The notes below the pieces were generated by a model. It was not told the DNA's origin, searched no databases, and saw only the letters and a program-made list of their open reading frames with translations. A stretch of DNA of 64,000 nt, taken from contig BQMJ01000001.1 of NCBI GenBank assembly GCA_025991245.1, forward strand, positions 124,001 through 188,000. The letters are read 5' to 3'. This document shows, one piece after another, positions 31,265-42,046 of this stretch. Origin of the DNA: Galdieria partita (lineage: Eukaryota; Rhodophyta; Bangiophyceae; Galdieriales; Galdieriaceae). Position 1 is the first letter of the stretch. Every line of letters begins with the position of its first letter. A program made the translations under genes and the position numbers.

Positions 31265-32966
31265 ATGAAGAGAGCCTTTTCCAAAGTAGCCTCCTTTCCA
31301 AGATATAACAAACCTGAGATACGAACAGAAGTACCTGGACCAAGATCACGACAACTTTTGAAGGAGATGGATATGCTGCAAGAAACAAGGACGATAAACT
31401 TTTTCATGGACACAGCCAAGGTAAAAGTATTCTGTCAAGCTGGGATGAATATAATTTCGTCTAGAGTCAAGGAACATATGCAGTTGATGCCGATGGAAAC
31501 GTCATATTGGATGTTTTTGGTCATATAGCCTCGTTACCTTTGGGTTACAATCACCCTGCACTTGCTGAGGCTGCTTCTAAACCTGAATGGTTACCATTTC
31601 TGTTACAGAGGCACGCTTTAGGTGTACAACCACCAGTAGAGTGGCCCAAAGAGTTGAGGGAAGCTTTAATGAGAGTTGCGCCAAAGGGATTTTCAGAGGT
31701 TTTGACAACTTGTGGTTGTGGTTCATCAGCCAACGAAAATGCCTTCAAGGTTAGCCATATCCAATAATATTTAGTTGGAAAAGCAGTGTCCAGAAACTAT
31801 TTAGGCAGCGTTTATATGGAAAAGAGCACGAGAACGACATGGTTCGGAACCGACAACTAAGGAGCTGCTGACTTGTATGCACAATGAGGCTCCCGGAAGT
31901 CCACAAAAGAGCATTCTCTCCTTTGAAAAGAGCTTTCATGGAAGAACAATGGGTTGCTTGTCAGCTACAAGATCGAAACCCATACACAAAGTAGGAAGAA
32001 TTGTATATTTCTTATTAGCTGAAACTCTTCGTCATAAAATAGTTGGATATTCCAGCATTCCCTTGGCCAGTATGTCCTTTTCCTCAACTTTCCTATCCTT
32101 TACAGGAGCATGAGCGTGAAAATCGCGAAGAAGAAGATCGCTGTTTGACTCGTGTCGAAGAGTTGATTCGTACACATCCAATACCTGTAGCAGGAATCAT
32201 TGTTGAGCCTATTATGGCAGAAGGAGGTGATCATGCAGCAACTCCATATTTTTATCAACAGCTGCGGAGAATTGCCACAAATAATGGCATAGCATTCATA
32301 GGTTGTTCATTGTGCATTATTTGTATTTTTCTAACAGGCCATTTTGTTAGTTGATGAAGTGCAAACGGGATGTGGAGCAACTGGAAAATTTTGGGCTCAT
32401 GAATACTGGCAGTTGGATACACCACCAGATATGGTCACTTTTGCCAAGAAGATGCAAGTCTCAGGTTTTTACTTGAAGAGTGAATTCAGACCAGCTCAAC
32501 CATATCGAATATATAACACATGGATGGTAATGAATCCAACTCTATCCGAAAGAAATGAAAATTTCAATATTGTTAGGGTGATCCTCTTCGCATGTTGCAA
32601 CTTGATGTTATTGTAAATGTGATCGAAGAAGATAATCTGTTGACACGTGTTTTTGACACAGGAAATTTTACAAAGACGGCACTTGAAAGGATGTCTCATG
32701 AGATTCCATTTCTTTTAGCAAATGTAAGAGGTAGCGGAACCTTCTTAGCCTTTGATATGCCTGATACGATGACTCGAGATCAGCTGTTATTCGAAATGCG
32801 TCAGAAGGGTGTCCAAATGGGAGGCTGTGGTGACAGAACTATTCGACTAAGGCCACCTTTGATATTCAGTCAAGCAGATGCCAATATTTTGGTTGAAACA
32901 CTAGAACTGGTCCTAAGGAATCTGAAGACTCGTTCTAGTCAAAAGGAAAGCGTTACAAGTCATTAA
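31265..32966 (+). CDS. 4-aminobutyrate aminotransferase (GABA-T, class III PLP enzyme)
   Basis: Exons 31265-31420, 31465-31749, 31805-31990, 32043-32301, 32351-32526 and 32577-32966 give 483 residues, near the 500 of animal [80 protein letters not shown] and the PLP Lys in [11 protein letters not shown] mark the animal/fungal ABAT type rather than the plant pyruvate-dependent type. It converts GABA to succinate semialdehyde, normally in mitochondria; the Arg/Lys/Ser-rich first 15 residues suit import. Intron 4 must pass an AACAG and use the AG at 32350. Confidence 0.95.
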
Positions 32967-33425
32967 ATTTGTATATTTGCATACTTGACGAGTCAATCTT
33001 GTATATGCATTTGACAACAGGATAAGTTATGATCCACTATAGCGTTTGTTGATTGTATACAAAGAAGTATTTCTTCGTATCTTATGTGATTACAAACAGC
33101 AAGGGATCATCAAAACAAGTCATTTAACTGCAAAATATCTCCAAAGCTTTCACGAAATCACGCAAGATCAATCTTTCAGGAAATTAGAAGATAGAGCCTC
33201 GTTCAATTTCCTTTCTATTTTCCCAGAAGGATACATAACCACTTGTTTGAATATCCAGACTGAACTTAGTGTAAGCAAAGCCTAAACTAAACTTAAATAG
33301 AAATAACAATGCGTATAGAAACCCGCCACCACTTGGCACAACACATGAACCTTAACAACGCTTCCAACATTATTTTAAGACAACATTTTTTTGAAACTAC
33401 TAAAATAATGCCATTTGGTAGTATT
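32967..33425. other. Tail-to-tail gap, no gene supported
   Basis: These 459 bp lie between the GABA-T and DBR1 stops. A 79-codon frame at 33046-33285 begins only at a TTG and shows no known motif, so I do not call it a gene. Two 3' UTRs should lie here. Confidence 0.4.
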
Positions 33426-34696
33426 CTAGCATGAATCATCTTCACAAAGTTGAATTTCATTCGGATCTTGTTCAGTCATTAGAGACTTTGAAACATCATA
33501 TTCAACCATCCATGAGGCACAATTGCAAAATATCGGAGCTGTGATTGAAACATTAAGTTGATCCCGTAAATATTGAGTTTGAGGGTTCAGCGGAAGGTAA
33601 GTAGGTCTTTCAATATGTTTTCCTTGCCATGCCATCTTTTCTTCTCCAAACGATAGAGGTTTACTAGTAGGCAAAAAATGAGATAACTTCAGGTCTGACT
33701 GATCTGAGAAACTCCGTTTTTGACGAATATCGTTTAGTTTGTCCCAGTTCTCCGTTTGTAGAAGGTTGAAAGGGCTCCGTTTAAGGAATGCCGTTTCCAA
33801 CAGAATTTGTACCCATTCTCCATCCATTCGTATTTCAAGGTCATCCTCAACTATTTCAGGCAATTCGATTACTTTGTAAAATGACCTTCGCGGAAGACAT
33901 TTGTCTAATGCATAAAAATCACACACGGATTCTTCGTTTATCTTCACAGTTGCCTCAAAGTAACAGTGCATATGGGCCGAAACCCAATACCTAAAAATGT
34001 ATGAGACAAACCAAACGACGACAATGGATAGACTCACTTGGGTTGCAGAAGTAAAAGAAGATTTTTTGTCCCCAAGTTTCCAAGTTTTCCTTCTTCCAAA
34101 TCCTTCCTAAAAAAAGGCTTCTTCTTCAGCAACAATTCCTTGTTTCCATAATCTGTCACTCCTTCTGGCCAATCATGACTGATAAAGATATCCAGCTTGT
34201 GCTTGACCAAAGAAAGACGATATATGTCTACTTCTCTAACATGATACACAGAATGCAGCGTACTATCTGTGTATGGAGGTCTTTCAAAATGCTCTTTTCG
34301 AAAGTCTTGTTCTTTGAAAATCCCACTCAATCCCCCTATTCTTAACTTGCCGACTGTTACTATTCCGACTACACCTAAATAAAATATATTGGGAGCAACC
34401 CACCCGCCTAAAGGAAGCTCCTGAAGATAATTTGATGCCTCATGATTGCCACCTACAAAAATTGTGAGTCTCGGTGCAGTACGTTCCCCTCGATAGTAAC
34501 GGTAAAAGTCGTTGAGTTGGCGGTATTTGGGTGGGCAACATATACATTGAAGATCTTGCCAGTTCCTAATAGCTTGAAAGTCCCCACAACAAAGTATCAA
34601 GTCTATAGTTACAGAATTTTTCCTTTCATAATACTCAACTGTGTCATACAAAAGTGACAACTTGCCATGGATGCAACCAGCAACAAAAATGTGCAT
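33426..34696 (-). CDS. DBR1: RNA lariat debranching enzyme
   Basis: Exons 34696-34038 and 33990-33426 give 407 residues. The metallophosphoesterase core is nearly textbook: AGCIHGKL, LILCCGDFQAIRN, TIFVGGNHEASNYLQELP, GGWVAPNIFYLG, RIGGLSGIF, DIFISHDWPEG and YWVSAHMHCYF. The Cys in GCIHG is the DBR1-specific replacement of a usual Asp. It cuts the 2'-5' bond of excised intron lariats so that they can be degraded. The start at MHIFVAGC was chosen because homologues begin there. The C-terminal third is divergent. With about 90 introns in this window alone the enzyme has much to do, although lariats from 45-60-nt introns must be very small. Confidence 0.96.
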
Positions 34697-34935
34697 AAAG
34701 TAGCTTTCAATCCAACACTTCTTTATCGCAATTGAGAGACACAATGGACAGTTTATCTATTTTTAATTTTAAAAAGTTTATTTTGCAACTATCTTTCAAA
34801 AAGTAAAATCACAAAAGAAAACAACACAGGTTTCAAGAATCCAAAGTTTCCTTTTTGCGACAGCTCTAAATTCAGAGTTAGAACAAGTCTGTTGTTGAAG
34901 ACAAGTACTTACCATGAACAATATCTTTGCACTCC

Positions 34936-35070
34936 TTATTGCTTTTTAGCACCAGTTCCTTTCAACTTGGCTTCAGGACCAGACTTCTCAGTTGCTTTTG
35001 TAGCCTCCGCTGCTGCAGGTTTACTTGTGGCCTCTTTCTTTGAAGCTCCTTTCTTTCCTTCCTTTGGCAT
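34936..35070 (-). CDS. Tiny Lys-rich protein, copy 1 (44 residues)
   Basis: The ATG at 35070 opens a 44-codon frame. It begins MPKEGKKGASKKEAT and ends KSGPEAKLKGTGAKKQ, with only K, A, T, E, G, S and P in the middle. There is no hydrophobic core, so it is probably disordered. A paralogue with the same head and tail lies at 36403-36534, with a matching promoter, which shows that both frames are real. Function is unknown; I do not recognise the family. Confidence 0.72.
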   Translation of the reverse strand: MPKEGKKGASKKEATSKPAAAEATKATEKSGPEAKLKGTGAKKQ

Positions 35071-35162
35071 TGTGATACTGGTTTACAGATAACAAACTTG
35101 CAACGAAGAAAACTGTTGAAAATGTAACAAACGATAATACGAAGGAACAAAAAACGATCACG

Positions 35163-35224
35163 CTATTTATAGACCGTTTTCCAGTCCATTCAACCACATT
35201 TCAGCTCATCTGTACGAAATTCTA
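35163..35224 (-). promoter_or_regulatory. Conserved promoter block of small gene copy 1
   Basis: Read on the minus strand, CTATAAATAG lies at 35163-35172, about 93 bp before the ATG. A second block at 35197-35224 (plus strand begins CATTTCAGCTC and ends GAAATTCTA) matches the one before copy 2, at the same 34-bp spacing from the TATA box. Confidence 0.65.
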
Positions 35225-36402
35225 CTCTGCCGTGTTTCCTATGAAACTTTCCCATTTTTCTATTTGATCCGTTTTGAATGGAATCTTCTGGGAAACTATC
35301 GATCTTCCAATCATTTTGCGTCGAAATGGCGCAAAATTTTTCAGTTTTCTGTTTGCTGCATTTTGTTGTGTGAACTTGATATAGTTGAAGAACCAGTTCT
35401 TGTTTGGTTCAAGGCCATGAAGCAGTTGTAGTGGGTTTTTGGTTCCGTAAACTTGTAAACTTGGAATAGCTGGTGATGATTGGGGAGTGACGTGTGAAGA
35501 CGCATTTAGAGTTTATTTCTTTATGGGGTATTTGTTTTGCAACAAGCTTTTTGAATAGAGCTCTTTCTTTAGTTGTTTGGGTTACATATCTCCAAGTTTG
35601 ATTGAGATCTTTTAGTCATAAGGCAGATTTATGGGCAGTTGTATCTATTTGTTGTCCAATTTTCAAAAGGCTGAACAATGAGTGTTCTATGGAAAGAATC
35701 AATGTGGCGTTGGTGCTATTCTATTGTTTTCAAGAAGCTAGACTTTTTGAAACAAGGAAAATTGGGTTTTTCATTTCTCTGTTTACTTCTGTTATCACTC
35801 GTATTGACATGCTCTTGTAGAAAACTGCATGCCATTACTCTCTTAATTGTCTGTTGTTTGAATCCTGGTATAGCCATGTAGGGCTGCTATTCAGTAAACA
35901 TGCTTACGTATTCACATTTATTTTCATCGGAACCGATTTCCTCAAGTTCTCTTGAAAGTGACTGCGCAATATGTTACTTTTGGAAACCTGGTGATATCCA
36001 TTCAGGTCAGGAGTTATCAATTGTTCACAGTTGATTTCCAGAGAACGAAGTTTCTTTGGTTTATTGAACATACATTAGCTTTGTAAGCTGTTATTGCCTT
36101 GATGTACTTTTTTCATTTGTTCATACAATAGAAATTTCTCAAGACTTTTTCAACTGCAACTTGTTTCCCTTTTGCGGGAGGATTGGTTTCTATATCCCCT
36201 TAATAACAATAGAGTATTCCAAACTATATACTTCTTTATTTCATGAAAATTCTTCAAAACAAGCAAGATTCAAAGCAACACAAATAATATATAAACTTCA
36301 AGACATGAAATCAAACAAATATATTCCTGTCACCAACTTTTAATAGCTTGAGTAAAAATTCATAAAGTTTGTTAATTTTCATACCGAAATATATTCCTTT
36401 CA
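35225..36402. other. Long gap, no gene recognised
   Basis: At 1.18 kb this is the longest unassigned stretch inside the window. Frames are short and without motifs on both strands. I see no tRNA arms or repeats. A GGCGC half-site flanked by A-runs lies near 35328. It may contain a non-coding RNA or an upstream exon that cannot be recognised by eye. Confidence 0.4.
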
Positions 36403-36534
36403 TCACTGCTTCTTCGCACCTGTTCCTTTCAACTTTGATTCAGGACCTGACTTTTCTGAAGGCTTCGTTGTATCTCCTGTTGGTTTTGTTGCTGTATCCT
36501 TCTTTGCGCCTTCTTTCTTTCCTTCCTTTGGCAT
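36403..36534 (-). CDS. Tiny Lys-rich protein, copy 2 (43 residues)
   Basis: The ATG at 36534 opens 43 codons, from MPKEGKKEGAKKDTA to KSGPESKLKGTGAKKQ. Identity to copy 1 is high at both ends and weaker in the Thr/Pro-rich middle, where one residue is missing. Third-position differences and the conserved frame suggest selection on the protein. The copies lie 1.33 kb apart in the same direction. Function unknown. Confidence 0.72.
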   Translation of the reverse strand: MPKEGKKEGAKKDTATKPTGDTTKPSEKSGPESKLKGTGAKKQ

Positions 36535-36617
36535 CTTTTTAAATAATCTGAGGTTTGAAACAAATAGACAATCGAAGTTGTAAAAAATGCTGATGAAAAA
36601 TAGGTACACAAACCTCG

Positions 36618-36679
36618 CTATTTATAGGCATTTTGGGATCAGATGTGACTGCATTTCATCCTCTCTGGCAGAAATTCTA
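36618..36679 (-). promoter_or_regulatory. Conserved promoter block of small gene copy 2
   Basis: CTATAAATAG (minus strand) lies at 36618-36627, about 84 bp before the ATG, followed upstream by CATTTCATCCTC...GAAATTCTA at 36652-36679. Sequence and spacing match copy 1. Confidence 0.65.
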
Positions 36680-37060
36680 AATGGAATATGATTGGCAATA
36701 GCGAGGATCCTCGAATTTTTCCAATTGGAGGGACGTTCTGCTTGTACTGGTTCTGCTTGTGAAACATGCGTTTTGGAGTTACTTTTGTAATCATCAAAGT
36801 ACATACCACGTCATAGAAACTCATGGAAATTTTAGCATAAATTTGGAAATTAGTCCAAGTTCTTTTTTATAAGATTCGTCTTAAAGAATCAATCCCCTTG
36901 ATCCTCTTCAAAAGTTCTACAAAGTAAAAGCATTTTGATACAACTAAAACTTTAGTTGTCACTATTTTCAAATACACTTTTTCAGAATCTCATTTCTTTC
37001 AAGGTTTGAAAGCAATCTTTAGAAGATGTTACCCAGTTGTGGGATTTCGAGCAGTTGCCG
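36680..37060. other. Divergent promoter gap
   Basis: 381 bp between small gene copy 2 and the RsmD-like gene. No gene is supported. The frame of the next gene stays open to 37037 but without an ATG before 37061. Confidence 0.4.
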
Positions 37061-38258
37061 ATGCTTTTTGCGTGGTCGACACTTGCACCTCGTCTTTGGA
37101 AGTCTGTGAATAGGACGTCCAAAGACAAGTTTGAGAGACTTTTACAGTCTAAAAGAAAAAGAAATGTTTCACACGGAACTATTGGAAGAAGCGAGTCTAT
37201 AGATTTTGTTGATGTCAAGAATGTGAAAGCTTGTGACCTCAATCTTCCCAGAAAAGTTCACGCTAGTCGAAAGATAATGTTTCCAGTTAAGAAAACTGTA
37301 TATTCCCAGGGAAAGAGAATAAAAATGGATCTGCCTCCTCCTAGACTTTACGTAGGTCTACTATTTTAACTGTATGGGTTTTGGTTGAGTTTCCTCAAGG
37401 TAAACGCAGGAAGTGTCAAAGGTAGAAGACTTTTGAATCCACCTGTATACATTAGACCCATGATGTCCAAAGTCAGGTCCGCATTATTCTGTATGGTAAG
37501 TGCAGGACTGCTTAGGGTGAAGTGATTCAGGATTATCTTTGAACAGTTGACAGATATGAAACTATTAAGACCAGAATACAGAATACTGGACATTTTTGCC
37601 GGTACCGGAGCAGTTGGCATAGAAGCCTTGTCTCAGAACGTGGGTAAAGCTGTTTTTGTTGACTCTAGCGCCGTAAGTTTTTCTTGTTTGGGTAAATGCT
37701 TAGTAATGTTGTGTTAGGACTGCTGTGCCACAGTGAGAGAGAATTTGGAAAGATGCCGGTTTTCAGACAGGGGAGATGCCTTTTGTTCGACATATGAAGA
37801 TGTAAGTTGTGGTTAGAATATTGAAAGTTCATGAATAAAGATTTTTTAGTTTGTGGAGAATCCAAGTCGGTTTCAGGTGCAAGGGACGTTTGAATTGGTT
37901 ACTTTGACACCTCCTTATGAAGAAATAGATTATAATACGTTGATGAGTACTATTGCTACTTCAAACTTGATCGGTCCTGGTTCTGTGGTAGTCGTCGAGT
38001 ATCCCATTGAGCTTGGTAGATGGCTATATTGTTCTTTCTTTTAAGTACTTAGTCATGTTTTTAGGCGTAATGCCACCTGTCATTATGGATCGATTGGTAG
38101 GTTTGAGGAATCGTCGTTATGGACGTACAGTATTGGGAATCTATGGAGTTGACCCACAATCGCCTTTAGATCCACGTCCTGAAGAATTTGAACCGAAGAA
38201 AGGCACCAAGTTGAACAAGCGTGCAGATGCGGTTCGAATGGCGGAGGAGACAAGCTAA
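37061..38258 (+). CDS. RsmD-type rRNA (guanine-N2) methyltransferase, organellar
   Basis: Exons 37061-37351, 37400-37495, 37547-37672, 37718-37801, 37850-38015 and 38065-38258 give 318 residues. Residues 1-90 are basic and acid-poor near the start, a probable targeting peptide plus linker. The core has GSVKGRRLLNPP, RPMMSKVRSALF, the SAM-binding ILDIFAGTGAVGIEALS and AVFVDSSA. RsmD methylates G966 of bacterial 16S rRNA; here plastid or mitochondrial rRNA is the likely target. The catalytic motif, usually DPPF/Y or NPPY, reads TPPY in LVTLTPPYEEIDY. The C-terminal 60 residues are charged. Five introns of 45-51 bp. Confidence 0.9.
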
Positions 38259-38806
38259 ATGGATGAAACTTGATTAGACTATAATTAGGCCATGAATAAA
38301 TATAGAATGTATATATGACATACAGATCGATTACTTCTCAAATATAGGCTGCTACTCGGTTTCATCACCCATTTCTTTATTCGTTTGCTAGTTTCGTATC
38401 TTCTAAGGATTCTATTGTATGAAAAAGAAGTAGAAAGGAAAATATATTTATCAAATAATATATTCATCATTTCTTTCCATTCCACATTTGTGCAATAGTT
38501 GCTTTTTCTCATTCCAATCAAGAAATTGTAAGAAAATAGTCGCTCGGTGGTGCCTCCAGAAGCCTCTTTGCATGTATGTATAGAAAAAATTGCAAAAAGG
38601 CATTTTTACACCACTTCCATTTCTTTCTTGACTCAAAGGGAGAAGTCAAGTTATCAAAGCGAACAAGGTAAGGCCGAGTAAGGGGGAGATAGTTGAATTC
38701 AGTCGGACAATCCAAAATCACACCAAAGTCGGTAGGACAAATTTTCTAGAGTGAATGCCTCATAGAAATCGATTGGGGGACATTCTTTTGGGAAAACGGT
38801 ATTATT
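38259..38806. other. Gap without a supported gene
   Basis: 548 bp between two plus-strand genes. A minus-strand frame (38518-38721) shows no motif. The stretch is AT-rich; I see no RNA gene. Confidence 0.4.
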
Positions 38807-39532
38807 ATGAAAGGTTTGCCAGAGTCAGCGTTGATAGCAATATTCGTGGTGGTTCTTGTTTTAGCAAGTTTCATTGTTGTTTTAGCAGTTATATTTCGTC
38901 ATAGGGGGGAAATTAGACGTTGGCAAAGACGGGTCGTCAGGAGACCCCGTTTAAGCATACAGTCTTTGGGTCGACAACAGGGACTCACTTTAGAAGAAAT
39001 AAGCCATTATTGTCCTTTGTTTGAGTATTATGGACAAGACGAAAAGTTAAAACCTTGTTTTGATGATGATGAGTTGCCTGAAGACAGTTGGTGGAAGGAA
39101 CAAATAGAGAAGAAGGAAAGAGACACAACAGCTACTAGCCCGGATACCCAAGGAGAAGATTGGGTGACAAGCAGTGTATTATCAACAGAGAAAGGAAGCT
39201 CTTCTGAAGAAAAAGCCAACAGCTGTAGGGCCAACGAAGACTGGAAAAAGACACTATCTGAGAAGAACGGTAGTTGCTATTTTCGAGAAGCTATATGTGC
39301 CATTTGTTTAGAAGAGTTAGTGCCTCCTTGCTTGGTTCGTATTTTACGTTGTCAACACGGCTTTCATGCACAGTGTGTTACTCATTGGCTTCTTTCAGCG
39401 AACCGTTGTCCGCTTTGCAATGTTATTTGTATTGAGCGGGGGCAAAAGTCGGAAACTGTGGAGAATAATACGGCAGAGGCAATGGGGAGTAACTCAGAAC
39501 AGACATCCATGGAAGCCGTCCACGTTGTATAA
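38807..39532 (+). CDS. Single-pass RING-H2 protein (ATL-like E3 ligase)
   Basis: One exon, 241 residues. A membrane helix sits at residues 7-30 (ALIAIFVVVLVLASFIVVLA), followed by a basic stretch, as in plant ATL ligases. The RING-H2 finger is at about 165-207: CAICLEELVPP, LRCQHGFHAQCVTHW, CPLC. The linker is acidic and Ser-rich. It should sit in a membrane and ubiquitinate nearby proteins. It is not a close copy of the RING protein at 13787, which has a hairpin anchor. Confidence 0.87.
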   Translation: MKGLPESALIAIFVVVLVLASFIVVLAVIFRHRGEIRRWQRRVVRRPRLSIQSLGRQQGLTLEEISHYCPLFEYYGQDEKLKPCFDDDELPEDSWWKEQIEKKERDTTATSPDTQGEDWVTSSVLSTEKGSSSEEKANSCRANEDWKKTLSEKNGSCYFREAICAICLEELVPPCLVRILRCQHGFHAQCVTHWLLSANRCPLCNVICIERGQKSETVENNTAEAMGSNSEQTSMEAVHVV

Positions 39533-39661
39533 GAATGGGATGTTTTCTAAACCGAATATATACGAAGACACGAATACACTTTTGAACGACTCTCTTCATT
39601 GTACTCCAAAAAGACATGTTTTATTAAACGACACACAAACAAAATGAACAATACGCTAAAT

Positions 39662-40759
39662 TCATTGGAAGAATTCTTTGAAACTCTGGACTTGTTGATG
39701 GTCAGAAGTGTATCCAATAAGTGGTAGATCCCATGCTTCGAGAATAGTCTTGAGAGTGTTTAAATGATTACTCGTTATATTGGAGACCATAGTTCTATTG
39801 GGTTGTTCACTCCACATAACAATCAGTGGAACTGGTCCTCCTCCATAGACACCTCCAGCAGGAAGTAATTTAGTTCCGGGCTTCAGAACAGGACTATCAG
39901 GTCCTGCAGTGACATATTCCCATCCATCAGTAGACTTATTATTATCATAGTCTGATTGGTCCCATGTAAGGAAGATGACAGAGTTTGTAGATTGCCATAT
40001 TTTGGAGGATGTTATATTGGTAACACAATCTCTTACGAATTTATCCCCTTGAGTCCATAGTAATGTTAAGTTGGAGTAAGGACAGAGGCTTCCACTTTGT
40101 CCGTGCATATCTTGGCATACATCTGGGGTAATGAAGGAATAGTTGGGTAAACTTCCAGTCGCCAGATCTGTACTGAGTTGGCTATATGGAACTATGTTAC
40201 GAACGCGAGTTGCATTTTCTGTGATTTGAGGATATAGTGCAAATGGAGTATGCTTTTTGACATACAAAGCATCCGAAGAGTTGTTAGGATAGAAGTTCCC
40301 CAGGAAGCCTACTGATGGAATATGTTGAGCGTAGTTCTTCCAAGTCATACCTTTGTTTTCAAGAAGATCGGCGATATTGGTGTGAGGGAAAGTCTGATAT
40401 TCAACTTAAATAAGTTTCCTAAACACTGGTGGCACACATACCTGGTTGGGATCATCTGAGAAGGACCAATAGTTGGAACCAGCAGTGATAGCAATATAGT
40501 TTGGTAGACTTGGATTGGTATAACCATGATAATGGGAAGCATACATCTTTGTTTTGATAAGTTCATTAATGAAAGGCATTTCACTGGAATGCTCTGTTAT
40601 ATTAGCCCTTCCTGTATTTTCCATCATGATGATAATAACATGATCGAAGAATGGAAGTGAAGAGGAATTGGTAGTAACATTGCTCGAACTAACAACAAGC
40701 ACGACACTTAGTTGAAGAAGAATATAAACGCAGGTTAAGTACTTATTGAAACAAGCCAT
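39662..40759 (-). CDS. Secreted phosphoesterase (acid phosphatase / phospholipase C superfamily)
   Basis: Exons 40759-40442 and 40393-39662 give 349 residues. The first 30 residues form a signal peptide (YILLQLSVVLVVSSS). HVIIIMMENTGRANI holds the metal and nucleophile region, then HYHGYTNPSLPNYIAITAG, YSFITPDVCQDMHG, VIFLTWDQSDYD and VPLIVMW. This is the phosphoesterase family of fungal acid phosphatases and bacterial non-haemolytic PLC. At least eight N-x-S/T sites suggest a glycosylated extracellular enzyme, perhaps for phosphate scavenging. The start at MACFNKY was preferred to the Met 15 codons upstream because it gives a cleaner signal peptide. Confidence 0.87.
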
Positions 40760-41042
40760 TAGAAATAAAGTGATTGTTAACAAAGCTGCAACTCTTTTGA
40801 ACAACCAAATGAAGAAAATCTTTGAGACACATGGTTTGAGAATATTCGAAGATTCTTCGCATCCTCATCGTATCTTCTTGTTTGGATTTTCTCACCGTCG
40901 CAAATGGAATGCATTGTGAGAAGCGTTTTTGGTTTGAGCAGTATTGAAAACTTTTACAGTGACATTATTTCACAAGCTGATATGGTCCATGAATTGTATT
41001 TCTGCGGATATCAAAGTTACATTTATGAAAGCCAATCCAGTA

Positions 41043-42020
41043 TTACTCTTCTTCCTCTTCTACTATTTCTTCATCACTTTCATCCTCATCTCCGCTAACT
41101 TCACGATTTTCTTCCTCTAATTCATCCATGAGTCGAGATAGCAGTCTATCATCTTTATCACTGATCGCTCGTGGCTAGAACAGAACTTCAGTTATGACCA
41201 TTCAAGGACAGTTCAAACTTACCTCTTCTTTTATAGTAAATTTGCCATTCTTCTCCAGAATCTTTGTCTTTATCTTCTCCACCGCTCTTTGTAAAATGTC
41301 AATACCTTGTTTTCTATCTAGACAACTGGTCGTCACAACATAAAGAGGTGGCTTTACAAGTTTTACTTTGACTGGGCTCTCATCGGTTCCTTCACTTTCG
41401 CCACATAACAGAGCTTCCTTGACAGCATCGATACCTTCAAAGCGAAAACAGTACACTTCTATATCAGCTCGAAATCTCATAACAGTTGGTGTGAGTTTGC
41501 GTTGTACATTCCTCATCAGCTCTTGCTTCTCTTTCTCACTTACGTCCAAGTCGTTCAAGATAGAAGGATCTACCAACATTTGGCGAAAACCATCATAGGC
41601 GTGACCAAAACGTCGATATAGTGGCCAACCCCAACGCTGATACAAGTCTTCTAAATCAACTTCCACAGTTTCTGCAACATGTCTCATGATGGAGTGGACT
41701 GCTCTACTCTTGTTCCACTTTTCTTCCATCCTTTGAAGGTCTTCAGGCGTAACTCTACGTTTACTCAAGTCAATATAACCCTTTTCTTTATCCACGCGTA
41801 CTACGAGACAAACTTCCTGACGTCCTACCCGTAAAAGTTTGTTTACTGAGCGGATTCTTCGCCGGGAAAGTTCAGACAACATGATCATTCCATGGATATT
41901 GTTGTACTCAAGAAGTTGTACGTAGGCACCCATTTCCTGAATATCCTTTACTTGGACCATAACTACGTCCTCGGGTTCTGGATAAGTATTTTCATACATA
42001 CGACATTCCAACTGGACCAT
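41043..42020 (-). CDS. EIF2S1: Translation initiation factor eIF2 subunit alpha
   Basis: Exons 42020-41223 and 41174-41043 give 309 residues, the usual length. The S1 domain ([37 protein letters not shown]) contains the Ser phosphorylated by eIF2 kinases under stress (SELSRRR). The helical and alpha/beta domains follow, with [19 protein letters not shown]. The acidic end is rich in Glu and Asp. It is part of the ternary complex that brings initiator Met-tRNA to the ribosome. The true start is the ATG at 42020; the frame upstream is open only from a TTG. That places the start 26 bp from the proteasome gene start on the other strand. Confidence 0.97.
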
Positions 42021-42046
42021 ATTTTGTAATATCAATCGCTTTCCCA
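42021..42046. promoter_or_regulatory. 26-bp head-to-head gap between two start codons
   Basis: Only 26 bp separate the ATG codons of eIF2-alpha (minus) and proteasome alpha-1 (plus). No promoter fits in it, so each transcript must start inside the other gene's coding region or have almost no leader. Confidence 0.7.

Noticed and set aside
33046-33285. 79-codon plus-strand frame after GABA-T
   Set aside because: It has no ATG at its start, no motif and no neighbouring exon that fits.
34697-34744. Longer start for DBR1 (16 extra codons)
   Set aside because: Homologues begin right at the VAGCxHG strand, which fits the Met at 34696.
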